Source: UBA1774 sp045223835
GTDB taxonomy: Bacteria; Bacillota; Clostridia; Oscillospirales; Oscillospiraceae
Reading direction: 5' to 3'
Assembly (NCBI GenBank): GCA_045223835.1
Contig: JBGUZS010000043.1
Coordinates: 1 to 21,273, forward strand
DNA: 21,273 bases
The stretch's first letter is position 1, and each line of letters begins with the position of its first letter. The translations under genes and the position numbers were made by a program. The notes below the pieces were generated by a model that was not told the DNA's origin, did no database searches, and saw only the letters and a list, made by a program, of their open reading frames with translations. Positions 6,085 to 13,123 of the stretch are shown here, in pieces.

Positions 6085-8715
6085 ATGAAAGACCTGCCCA
6101 AAACCTATGATCCCAAAGCCGTGGAGAGCTCCATCTATCAGATGTGGCTGGATGGGGGTTATTTCTCCACAAGACGGGATCCCGAAAAGAAGCCCTTTAC
6201 CATTGTCATGCCCCCTCCCAATGTCACCGGTCAGCTCCATATGGGCCATGCCATGGACTGCACCCTGCAGGACATCCTCATCCGCTTCAAGCGGATGCAG
6301 GGCTATGCCGCCCTGTGGGTCCCCGGGGTGGATCATGCCGGCATCGCCACCCAGATCAAGGTGGAGGAGGAGCTGCGGAAGGAGGGTCTGAGCCGCTACG
6401 ACCTGGGCCGGGAGAAGTTCCTGGAGAAGGTCTGGGACTGGAAGCACAAATATGGGGACCGGATCGTCATGCAGCAGCGAGTCCTGGGCTCCTCCTGCGA
6501 CTGGGACCGTCACCGCTTCACCATGGACGAGGGCTGCAGCCGGGCGGTGCGGGAGGTCTTCGTGCGCCTGTTTGAAAAGGGGCTCATCTACCGGGGAAGC
6601 CGGATCATCAATTGGTGCCCCCATTGCGTCACCGCCCTTTCCGACGCGGAGGTGGAGTATCAGGAGAAGCCCGGCCATCTCTGGCATATCCGCTACCCCC
6701 TGACGGACGGCAGCGGCTGGGTGATCGTGGCCACCACCCGGCCCGAGACCATGCTGGGAGATACGGGCGTGGCCGTGAATCCCAACGACGAACGGTATAA
6801 GGATATGGTGGGGAAGACCTGCCGCCTGCCCCTGGTGGACCGGGAGATCCCCATCGTTGCGGATGAATATGTGGAGATGGATTTCGGCACCGGCTGCGTG
6901 AAGATGACCCCCGCACATGACCCCAACGACTTCGATGTGGGCCTGCGGCACAACCTGGAGGTCATCCGGGTGCTGGACGATAACGGCTTCGTGAACGCCG
7001 AGGGCGGGAAATATGAGGGCATGGACCGGTACGCCGCCCGGAAGCAGATCGTGCAGGATCTGGAGGAGCAGGGGTACCTGGTGAAGACCGAGGACTATAC
7101 CCATAATGTGGGCACCTGCTACCGCTGCCATAACGATGTGGAGCCCATTATCTCCGCCCAGTGGTTCGTGAAGATGGGCCCCCTTGTGGGTCCCGCCATC
7201 GAGGCGGTGAAGAGCGGAGCCACCAAATTCGTGCCGGACCGCTTCTCCAAGAACTATATCAATTGGATGGAGAATCTCCATGACTGGTGCATTTCCCGCC
7301 AGCTCTGGTGGGGCCACCGGATCCCCGTGTGGTACTGTGCGGACTGCGGCAAGATGACCTGCAGCCGGGAGGACCCCACGGAATGCGCCCACTGCGGCAG
7401 CAAGAATATCACCCGGGATGAGGACGTGCTGGATACCTGGTTCTCCTCTGCCCTGTGGCCCTTTGAGACCCTGGGCTGGCCGGATGAGACCGAGGACCTG
7501 AAATACTTCTACCCCACGGATGTGCTGGTGACGGGGTACGACATCATCACCTTCTGGGTCTCCCGGATGATCTTCTCCGGCTGCGAGCACACGGGGCAGA
7601 CCCCCTTCCACACCGTGCTGATCCACGGCCTGGTACGGGATGACAAGGGCAGGAAAATGTCCAAATCCCTGGGCAATGGCATCGACCCCCTGGAGATGGT
7701 GGAGAAATACGGCGCAGACGCCCTGCGGATGAACATGGTCAGCGGGAACAGCCCCGGCAACGATATGCGCTTCTTTACCGAGCGCTGCGAGGCCATGCGG
7801 AATTTTGCCAATAAGCTCTGGAACGCCTCCCGCTTCGTGCTCATGAATCTGAGCATCACGGACGACCGGCTGCCGGAGACCCTGCGGCTGGAGGACAAGT
7901 GGATCCTGAGCAAGCTGAACACCCTGATCCGGGAAGCCACGGAGAACATCGAGAAATACGAGCTGGGCGTGGCGGTAAGCAAGATCTATGATTTCATCTG
8001 GGACAGCTACTGCGACTGGTATATCGAGCTGACCAAGACCCGGCTCCAGGCCGACGACGCCCGGGCCAAGGAGGACGCCCAGCGGGTGCTGAACTGGGTG
8101 CTGTGCCGCATCCTGAAGCTGCTCCATCCCTTTATGCCCTTCATTACGGAGGAGATCTGGCAGGCCCTGCCCCATGAGGACAGCGCCCTCATCGCCGCCT
8201 CCTGGCCGGAGTACGATCCCGCCCACTGCTTTGATGCGGAGGAAGGGGAGCTGGAGCGGATCATGTCCGCCATCAAGGCCGTCCGGGCCCTTCGCGCGGA
8301 AAAGAACGTGCCCCCCTCCAAGCGCCCAGGCATCACCGTGGTGACGGATAAGCAGGACTGCTTCCGGGATGGGATCCCCTTCCTGAAGAAGCTGGCCGGG
8401 GCGGGCGAGGTGCGGATCACTGCGGAGCCCCCGGCGGAGGCGGACGGCATGGCCGTGGCCGTCACCGAGGACGCACGCCTGTTCATTCCTCTGGCGGAGC
8501 TGGTGGACGTGGAGGCGGAGCTGGCCAGGATCCGGAAGGACCTGAAGAAGGCGGAGAGCGACCTGGAGCGCATGGAGGTCAAGCTGAAAAACGAGGCCTT
8601 CCTGGCCAAGGCGCCGGAGAACGTGGTAGCCGCCGAGCGGGAGCGGGGAGAGAAGCTGAAGGCCCTGGCGGAAAACCTGCGCGTCAGCCTGAAGAAATTG
8701 GAAGCCCTCCGCTGA
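6085..8715 (+). CDS. valS: Valyl-tRNA synthetase
   Basis: Class I synthetase charging tRNA-Val; it edits mischarged threonine through its CP1 domain. The 876 residues match the usual bacterial length (about 880). The HIGH signature is HMGH (52-55) within PPPNVTGQLHMGH. The editing domain follows from about residue 190, with TTRPETMLGDTGVAV. KMSKS lies at 524-528 within GRKMSKSLGN. Cys pairs in CYRCHNDVEP and in the segment CADCGKMTC...CAHCG look like zinc-binding knuckles. The last 65 residues form the tRNA-binding coiled coil (LVDVEAELARIRKDLKK onward). The ATG at 6085 has AGGAG 7 bases upstream. An in-frame GTG at 5992 lies inside the T-box and is rejected. The T-box controls it, and the terminator at 8753 ends the unit. 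Confidence 0.98.
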   Translation: MKDLPKTYDPKAVESSIYQMWLDGGYFSTRRDPEKKPFTIVMPPPNVTGQLHMGHAMDCTLQDILIRFKRMQGYAALWVPGVDHAGIATQIKVEEELRKEGLSRYDLGREKFLEKVWDWKHKYGDRIVMQQRVLGSSCDWDRHRFTMDEGCSRAVREVFVRLFEKGLIYRGSRIINWCPHCVTALSDAEVEYQEKPGHLWHIRYPLTDGSGWVIVATTRPETMLGDTGVAVNPNDERYKDMVGKTCRLPLVDREIPIVADEYVEMDFGTGCVKMTPAHDPNDFDVGLRHNLEVIRVLDDNGFVNAEGGKYEGMDRYAARKQIVQDLEEQGYLVKTEDYTHNVGTCYRCHNDVEPIISAQWFVKMGPLVGPAIEAVKSGATKFVPDRFSKNYINWMENLHDWCISRQLWWGHRIPVWYCADCGKMTCSREDPTECAHCGSKNITRDEDVLDTWFSSALWPFETLGWPDETEDLKYFYPTDVLVTGYDIITFWVSRMIFSGCEHTGQTPFHTVLIHGLVRDDKGRKMSKSLGNGIDPLEMVEKYGADALRMNMVSGNSPGNDMRFFTERCEAMRNFANKLWNASRFVLMNLSITDDRLPETLRLEDKWILSKLNTLIREATENIEKYELGVAVSKIYDFIWDSYCDWYIELTKTRLQADDARAKEDAQRVLNWVLCRILKLLHPFMPFITEEIWQALPHEDSALIAASWPEYDPAHCFDAEEGELERIMSAIKAVRALRAEKNVPPSKRPGITVVTDKQDCFRDGIPFLKKLAGAGEVRITAEPPAEADGMAVAVTEDARLFIPLAELVDVEAELARIRKDLKKAESDLERMEVKLKNEAFLAKAPENVVAAERERGEKLKALAENLRVSLKKLEALR

Positions 8716-8752
8716 TTCGACCCGTTTCCCTGAACAGACCGTTCTATACTGA

Positions 8753-8779
8753 CCCTGCGGACATTGTCCGCAGGGTTTT
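8753..8779 (+). terminator. Intrinsic terminator of valS
   Basis: A perfect 10-bp stem CCCTGCGGAC (8753-8762) with GTCCGCAGGG (8766-8775), then TTTT and CTGTTT. It separates valS from the spoIIA operon. Confidence 0.9.
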
Positions 8780-8808
8780 CTGTTTGACCGGAAAAGGGGG
8801 GGCGGAGC

Positions 8809-9117
8809 TTGAACATCACCGGATCATGCGTGAACGGCACGCTTACGCTGCGTTTTGCGGGAGAACTGGATCATCATTTCGCCCGGGAGGCCCTGACGGC
8901 CCTGACGGAGCGGATCGACGCCTTCCTGCCCCGGGTCTGCCTGCTGGATCTCCGGGAGCTCACCTTTATGGACAGCTCCGGCATCGCCCTGATCCTTCGG
9001 GCGGAGCGGGAGATGCGAAATCTCCGGGGAAAGCTCATCCTGGAGCACGTACCCGAGCAGCCGCTGCGGGTGATCCGCGCATCCGGCCTGGAGCGGCTGG
9101 CGGAGATCCGGGAATGA
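8809..9117 (+). CDS. spoIIAA: Anti-sigma F factor antagonist SpoIIAA
   Basis: STAS-domain anti-anti-sigma factor. In the unphosphorylated form it binds SpoIIAB and frees sigma F in the forespore. The protein has 102 residues, against about 116 in B. subtilis. The phosphorylation loop is FMDSSGIALI (residues 53-62); the second serine (57) aligns with B. subtilis Ser58. The start is TTG at 8809, with a run of G (8796-8802) as ribosome binding site; no ATG is suitably placed, and the STAS fold needs this N-terminus. It is the first gene of the spoIIA operon, followed 24 bases later by spoIIAB. The serine phosphatase SpoIIE that reactivates it is not in this window. Operon order and the DSSG loop make the assignment firm despite STAS-family breadth. 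Confidence 0.93.
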   Translation: MNITGSCVNGTLTLRFAGELDHHFAREALTALTERIDAFLPRVCLLDLRELTFMDSSGIALILRAEREMRNLRGKLILEHVPEQPLRVIRASGLERLAEIRE

Positions 9118-9141
9118 AGCGGAAAAGAGAGGTGTACATAG

Positions 9142-9579
9142 ATGAAGGTGAACAATGAAGCCAGGGTGGAGTTTCCCGGCCTGTCGGCCAACGAGGCCTT
9201 TGCCCGGAGCATCGCCGCCTGTTTCGCGGCGCAGCTGGACCCGACCCTGGAGGAGCTGGGGGATCTGAAGACCGCGGTGAGCGAGGCGGTGACCAACTGC
9301 ATCGTCCATGCCTATCCGGATGAGGCGGGCCGGGTATCCCTTCGCCTGCGCATCCTGGAGGGAGACGTTCTGGAGGTCCGGATCCGGGACTGGGGCGTAG
9401 GGATCCTGGATGTGGAACGGGCCAGGGAGCCGCTGTTTACCACCGGAGGAGAGGAGCGTTCGGGTATGGGCTTTTCCATCATGGAGTGCTTCATGGACGC
9501 CCTTCGGGTCCGTTCCGCCCCGGGGAAGGGGACCACCGTCACCATGCGGAAACGGATCGCCGGAAAGGCGGGCCGCTGA
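9142..9579 (+). CDS. spoIIAB: Anti-sigma F factor / SpoIIAA serine kinase SpoIIAB
   Basis: GHKL-fold protein kinase that holds sigma F inactive and phosphorylates SpoIIAA. The 145-residue length is typical (146 in B. subtilis). ATP-site boxes are visible: N-box with E48 and N52 (AVSEAVTNCIVHAY), G1 box DWGVG (83-87) and G2 box SGMGF (108-111), followed by GKGTTVTM. The ATG at 9142 follows GAGAGGTG at about 8 bases. It lies between spoIIAA and sigF, and its stop codon is separated from the sigF start by only two bases. This suggests translational coupling, so that inhibitor and sigma factor are made in matched amounts. Confidence 0.96.
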   Translation: MKVNNEARVEFPGLSANEAFARSIAACFAAQLDPTLEELGDLKTAVSEAVTNCIVHAYPDEAGRVSLRLRILEGDVLEVRIRDWGVGILDVERAREPLFTTGGEERSGMGFSIMECFMDALRVRSAPGKGTTVTMRKRIAGKAGR

Positions 9580-9581
9580 GG

Positions 9582-10286
9582 GTGGCCTATGCCCATGATC
9601 TGCTGGAACGGGCGAGAGAGGGGGACCGGGCGGCGGCGGAGACGCTGCTGGAGGCAAACTCCGGTCTCATCTGGAGCATTGCGCGGCGGTATTTCGGCTG
9701 CGGCGTGGAGGGGGACGACCTGTATCAGCTGGGCTGCCTGGGATTTCTGAAGGCGGTGCAGAGCTTCAGCGCGGAATACGGCACCCGGTTTTCCACCTAT
9801 GCCGTACCCAAGATCAGCGGAGAGATCCGCCGTTTCCTGCGGGACGACGGAGCGGTAAAGGTGAGCCGAAGCCTGAAGGAACGGGCTCAGGCGGTACGGA
9901 TGGCCCGCAAGGCGCTGGAGCAGCGGCTTGGCCGGGAACCGGCGCTTTCCGAGCTGAGCCGGGAGACGGGGTTTACCCCGGAGGAGATCGCGGAGGCGGA
10001 GACAGCCACCGCCGCTGCGGCTTCGCTGCAGCAGGAAAACGGGGAGGATGGTCCGACTCTGGAGGAGGTGCTCTCCGACCCCGGGCAGGAGGAGAGGATG
10101 ATCGAAACCCTGGCCCTGCGGGAGGCGATAGGGAATCTGCCACGGCAGGAGCGAATGGTCATCGCCCTGCGGTATTACCGGGGGCTGACCCAGACGCAGA
10201 CGGCGGAGCTCATGAGGGTGAGCCAGGTGCAGGTCTCCCGGCTGGAGCGCCGGGCGGTGGAGGCCCTGCGCAAATCCCTCCAATGA
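9582..10286 (+). CDS. sigF: RNA polymerase sigma factor SigF (forespore-specific)
   Basis: Directs the first forespore-specific transcription programme; also called SpoIIAC. The 234 residues carry sigma-70 region 2 (DDLYQLGCLGFLKAVQSF and the following RFSTYAVPKISGEIRRFLRD), region 3 (about 95-150) and region 4, whose helix-turn-helix is GLTQTQTAELMRVSQVQVSR. The GTG at 9582 is the first codon compatible with the family N-terminus. Its ribosome binding site (AAGG near 9565) is distant, which supports coupling to spoIIAB translation. B. subtilis SigF has 255 residues, so the N-terminus is short. Placement third after spoIIAA and spoIIAB distinguishes it from the related SigG and SigB. No clear sigma-H promoter was found upstream of the operon. 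Confidence 0.95.
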   Translation: MAYAHDLLERAREGDRAAAETLLEANSGLIWSIARRYFGCGVEGDDLYQLGCLGFLKAVQSFSAEYGTRFSTYAVPKISGEIRRFLRDDGAVKVSRSLKERAQAVRMARKALEQRLGREPALSELSRETGFTPEEIAEAETATAAAASLQQENGEDGPTLEEVLSDPGQEERMIETLALREAIGNLPRQERMVIALRYYRGLTQTQTAELMRVSQVQVSRLERRAVEALRKSLQ

Positions 10287-10289
10287 CTC

Positions 10290-10318
10290 TTAACAAAAGG
10301 GGAAAAAGGAAGTATAAT
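10290..10318 (+). promoter_or_regulatory. Sigma-A promoter of pcrA
   Basis: TTAACA (10290-10295), 17-base spacer, perfect TATAAT (10313-10318). It starts four bases after the sigF stop, giving the helicase gene vegetative expression independent of the sporulation operon. Confidence 0.8.
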
Positions 10319-10320
10319 GG

Positions 10321-10360
10321 AACGACTGCCCGGCGGTCGTTCCCTTTGCGTTTCCGGGCA
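10321..10360 (+). other. Two mutually exclusive hairpins at the 5' end of the pcrA transcript
   Basis: AACGACTGC (10321-10329) can pair with GCGGTCGTT (10333-10341, one G-U). Alternatively TGCCCGG (10327-10333) can pair with CCGGGCA (10354-10360). The two folds share bases. There is no T-run strong enough to call a terminator, and function is unknown. Confidence 0.35.
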
Positions 10361-10385
10361 GATCACAGAGATAAGGAAAGAGATC

Positions 10386-12809
10386 ATGGATACATTCACC
10401 ACCCGTTTTCTGGCTGCCCGAAGGGCAGTGATCGATATGAGCCTCAGCGACCTGAATCCTCAGCAGCGGCAGGCAGCGGAGGCCGCCGACGGTCCGCTGC
10501 TCATCCTGGCGGGAGCGGGAAGCGGCAAGACCACCGTGCTCATCCGCCGCATCGCCTGCCTTCTGCGCTTCGGAAGAGCGGCGGATTCGGAGGAGCTCCC
10601 GCCGAAGGCGACGGAGGAGGATCTGGAATTCCTGGAGCGCTATGTGCGCCTGGGGTCCCCGGAGGACAGGGAACGGGCGGAGGCCCTCTGCGCGCTGGAT
10701 CCGGCCATGCCCTGGCAGATCCTGGCCATCACCTTCACCAACAAGGCGGCGGAGGAATTGACCTCCCGTCTGGAGCGGCTGCTCGGCACGGAAGCGGGGG
10801 ATCTGTGGACCTCCACCTTCCATTCCGCCTGCGTGCGGATCCTTCGCCGGAACCGGGACAGACTGGGGCTGAACGGGGAGGATTTCACCATCTACGACAC
10901 GGCGGACAGCCAGAGCCTGATCAAACGGATCCTGAAGGATTTTGCCATGGAGGAGAAATCCTATCCGCCCCGGAGCGTGCTGAGCTACATCAGCGCGGCG
11001 AAGAACAGCATGCAGGACCCGGAGGACTGCAGAAAAGCGGCGGGGATCGACCTGCGGCGGCAGCAGCTGGCGGATGTATATCGGGAGTATCGGCGGCGTA
11101 TGCTCCAGGCGGACGCCATGGATTTTGACGATCTTCTGCTGAATACCGTCCGCCTCCTGGAAAACGACGGGGAAGTGCTGGACTACTACCGGCGGAAGTT
11201 TCGGTATATCTTGGTGGACGAGTACCAGGATACCAATATGCTCCAGTACCGCCTGGTGAGTCTTCTGGCGGGAGAACGGAAGAATCTCTGCGTGGTGGGG
11301 GACGACGATCAGGGCATCTATAAGTTCCGCGGGGCAACCATCCAGAATATCCTGGAGTTTGAGGAGGATTTCCCCGGGGCCCGGGTGATCAAGCTGGAGC
11401 AGAATTATCGGTCCACAAGCACCATCCTGGACGCGGCCAATGCGGTGATCCGGCATAATCAGGGACGGAAGGGGAAGACCCTCTGGACCTCCAATGAGAA
11501 GGGCGACCTTATCACCCTGTACACCGCCGGGAATGAGAACGAGGAGGCCCAGTATGTGGCGGGAAGGATCCTGGCTGCCTTCAGCGCGGGAGGGAGCTGG
11601 CGGGACCACGCGGTGCTGTACCGGGTGAACGCCTTGTCCAACCGGCTGGAGTATGCCATGAAGCGAAACGGCATCCCCTATCGCATCTATGGCGGCACCC
11701 GTTTCTATGACCGGGCCGAGATCAAGGATATGCTGGCCTATCTGGCGGTGGTGGCGAACCCCGGGGATGACCTGCGCCTCCGGCGCATTCTGAACAATCC
11801 CCCCCGGGGGATCGGGGACACCACGGTGGAGCGGGCGACCCAACTGGCCGCGGAGCAGGGAAGCTCCCTGTTTGAGGTGCTGAGCCGCGCGGAAGAGTAC
11901 CCGGAGCTTCGCAGGGGCCTGAGCGGCATCCGCAGCTTCACCGGACTGATCCGGGATCTGCGGGAGAAGCGCACGGAGACCCTGGATGTGCTCTATGATG
12001 AGCTCCTGCGCCGGAGCGGCTATGTGGCCATGCTGGAGGAGCGGGATACCCAGGAGAATATCACCCGGCTGGAGAACATCCAGGAGCTGAAAACCAATAT
12101 CCTCAGCTTCATACGGGAGCGCAGCGGCGTGGGCACCCTGGAGGATTTCCTGGATGAAATGGCGCTGTACAGCGATACGGACGAGATGGGCAAGGAGGGG
12201 GACTGCGTCTCTCTCATGACCATGCACAGCGCAAAGGGGCTGGAGTTCCCCACCGTCTTTGTCGTGGGCGCCGAGGATGGGCTTTTCCCCAGCACCAAGG
12301 CCATCGGAGAGGACGAGGAGATGGAGGAGGAGCGGCGGCTCTGCTATGTGGCCGTCACCCGGGCCAAGAAGAAGCTGTATATCACCAATGCCCGGCAGCG
12401 CATGGTATTCGGCCGTACCCAGAACAATATGCTCTCCCGCTTCATCCAGGATATCCCGCAGGAGTATCTGCAGAAGCTCCCCAAGCGGGAAACAGGGACC
12501 GGAGAGGGCTTCCGCGCCTTCCATACGGAGCCGGGTCCAGGGAGGGAAGGCTACGGCGCCCAGACCTCCCGACGCCGGCCGGAGCGGCCCCGGCCGGCGT
12601 CCAGACCGATGTACACCGCGCCGAAGAGCGCAGCGCCAGGATACGTCCCCAAGGTGGGAGAGCGGGTGCAGCATAAGGCCTTCGGCGGCGGAACGGTCCT
12701 GACGGTCAGGCCGGTGGGACCGGATAAGATGCTGGAGATCGCCTTCGATGGCTCCGGCACGAAGAAGCTGATGCTCTCCGCCGCCGCCCGCTTTCTGCAG
12801 AAGGAATGA
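10386..12809 (+). CDS. pcrA: ATP-dependent DNA helicase PcrA/UvrD (superfamily 1A)
   Basis: 3'-5' DNA helicase for nucleotide-excision repair, replication restart and removal of recombination filaments. It has 807 residues. Motifs in order: Q-motif region LNPQQRQA (24-30), Walker A AGAGSGKT (42-49), Ia AITFTNKAAEEL, DEYQDT (around 278), motif III GDDDQGIYKFRGA, motif IV NYRST, motif V MTMHSAKGLEF and motif VI YVAVTRAKKKL. The C-terminus (VGERVQHKAFGGGTV onward) is the Tudor-like PcrA tail that in relatives binds RNA polymerase. Residues about 62-109 form an insertion of roughly 45 residues between motifs I and Ia that B. subtilis PcrA lacks. The ATG at 10386 has AAGGA 8 bases upstream; an in-frame ATG at 10317 lies within the -10 box and cannot be used. 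Confidence 0.96.
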   Translation: MDTFTTRFLAARRAVIDMSLSDLNPQQRQAAEAADGPLLILAGAGSGKTTVLIRRIACLLRFGRAADSEELPPKATEEDLEFLERYVRLGSPEDRERAEALCALDPAMPWQILAITFTNKAAEELTSRLERLLGTEAGDLWTSTFHSACVRILRRNRDRLGLNGEDFTIYDTADSQSLIKRILKDFAMEEKSYPPRSVLSYISAAKNSMQDPEDCRKAAGIDLRRQQLADVYREYRRRMLQADAMDFDDLLLNTVRLLENDGEVLDYYRRKFRYILVDEYQDTNMLQYRLVSLLAGERKNLCVVGDDDQGIYKFRGATIQNILEFEEDFPGARVIKLEQNYRSTSTILDAANAVIRHNQGRKGKTLWTSNEKGDLITLYTAGNENEEAQYVAGRILAAFSAGGSWRDHAVLYRVNALSNRLEYAMKRNGIPYRIYGGTRFYDRAEIKDMLAYLAVVANPGDDLRLRRILNNPPRGIGDTTVERATQLAAEQGSSLFEVLSRAEEYPELRRGLSGIRSFTGLIRDLREKRTETLDVLYDELLRRSGYVAMLEERDTQENITRLENIQELKTNILSFIRERSGVGTLEDFLDEMALYSDTDEMGKEGDCVSLMTMHSAKGLEFPTVFVVGAEDGLFPSTKAIGEDEEMEEERRLCYVAVTRAKKKLYITNARQRMVFGRTQNNMLSRFIQDIPQEYLQKLPKRETGTGEGFRAFHTEPGPGREGYGAQTSRRRPERPRPASRPMYTAPKSAAPGYVPKVGERVQHKAFGGGTVLTVRPVGPDKMLEIAFDGSGTKKLMLSAAARFLQKE

Positions 12810-12875
12810 TCGAGGAACACCGCAGCCCCTTCCGGCGTAGAATGGAGTACCCATTTTGCGCCGGGAGGTGTTTTT

Positions 12876-13022
12876 ATGCGCTGGAATTGCCGGAGGCTGG
12901 GTCAGGCTTCCATCCTGCTGGGGATGCTGATCCTCCTGGCCTTCCTGCTGCCCGCCGGCTGTTGGCCGGTGGGGCTGGGACTCCTGTTTATCCTTGCCGG
13001 GATCTGCATTCTGAAAGGCTGA
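12876..13022 (+). CDS. Small two-helix membrane protein (48 residues)
   Basis: A 48-residue ORF with an excellent ribosome binding site (GGGAGG 12863-12868, 7-base spacing, ATG 12876). The protein starts MRWNCRRLGQ, has a hydrophobic helix at about 11-25, a short turn PAGCWP (26-31), a second helix at about 32-46, and ends KG. A positively charged N-terminus and a hairpin of two helices suggest an integral membrane peptide with both ends inside. No function is assigned. Similar tiny helix-turn-helix membrane peptides occur in Clostridia, recalled from memory and not searched. It lies 66 bases after pcrA and 101 before the sipL-like gene, with no terminator on either side, so it may be transcribed from the pcrA promoter. 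Confidence 0.72.
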   Translation: MRWNCRRLGQASILLGMLILLAFLLPAGCWPVGLGLLFILAGICILKG

Positions 13023-13030
13023 AACCAAAC

Positions 13031-13057
13031 ATATCCGCTTCCTGCGGCGCATAGGCT
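13031..13057 (+). promoter_or_regulatory. Candidate sigma-E promoter upstream of the sipL-like gene
   Basis: ATATC (13031-13035), 14 bases, CATAGGCT (13050-13057). The mother-cell sigma-E consensus is roughly ATATT, 13-15 bases, CATACANT. The match is imperfect (GG in place of CA), but position and the sporulation role of the gene fit. No sigma-A promoter is apparent in 13023-13123. Confidence 0.45.
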
Positions 13058-13123
13058 GTACTGAGGCGGCGCTGCGGCGCCAGCCACGGAAGGCCGCCGA
13101 CACCAGGAGGAGGAGCATGCAAA

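Noticed and set aside
5902..8226. Long minus-strand frame opposite valS and its leader
   Set aside because: It runs through the T-box and the synthetase; no domain is visible, and the plus-strand assignment is certain.
8716..8808. Sigma-H promoter for the spoIIA operon
   Set aside because: Expected from other spore formers, but only a vague AGGGTTT ... GGAAAA resemblance was found, overlapping the valS terminator. A TATACT at 8745 lacks a -35 box and would be upstream of the terminator.
10317..10385. pcrA start at the ATG at 10317
   Set aside because: The codon overlaps the -10 box, upstream of any possible transcription start.
10290..13118. Very long (942-codon) minus-strand reading frame opposite pcrA
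   Set aside because: Same shadow effect. The plus strand carries every helicase motif, and the antisense translation has no domain or ribosome binding site.
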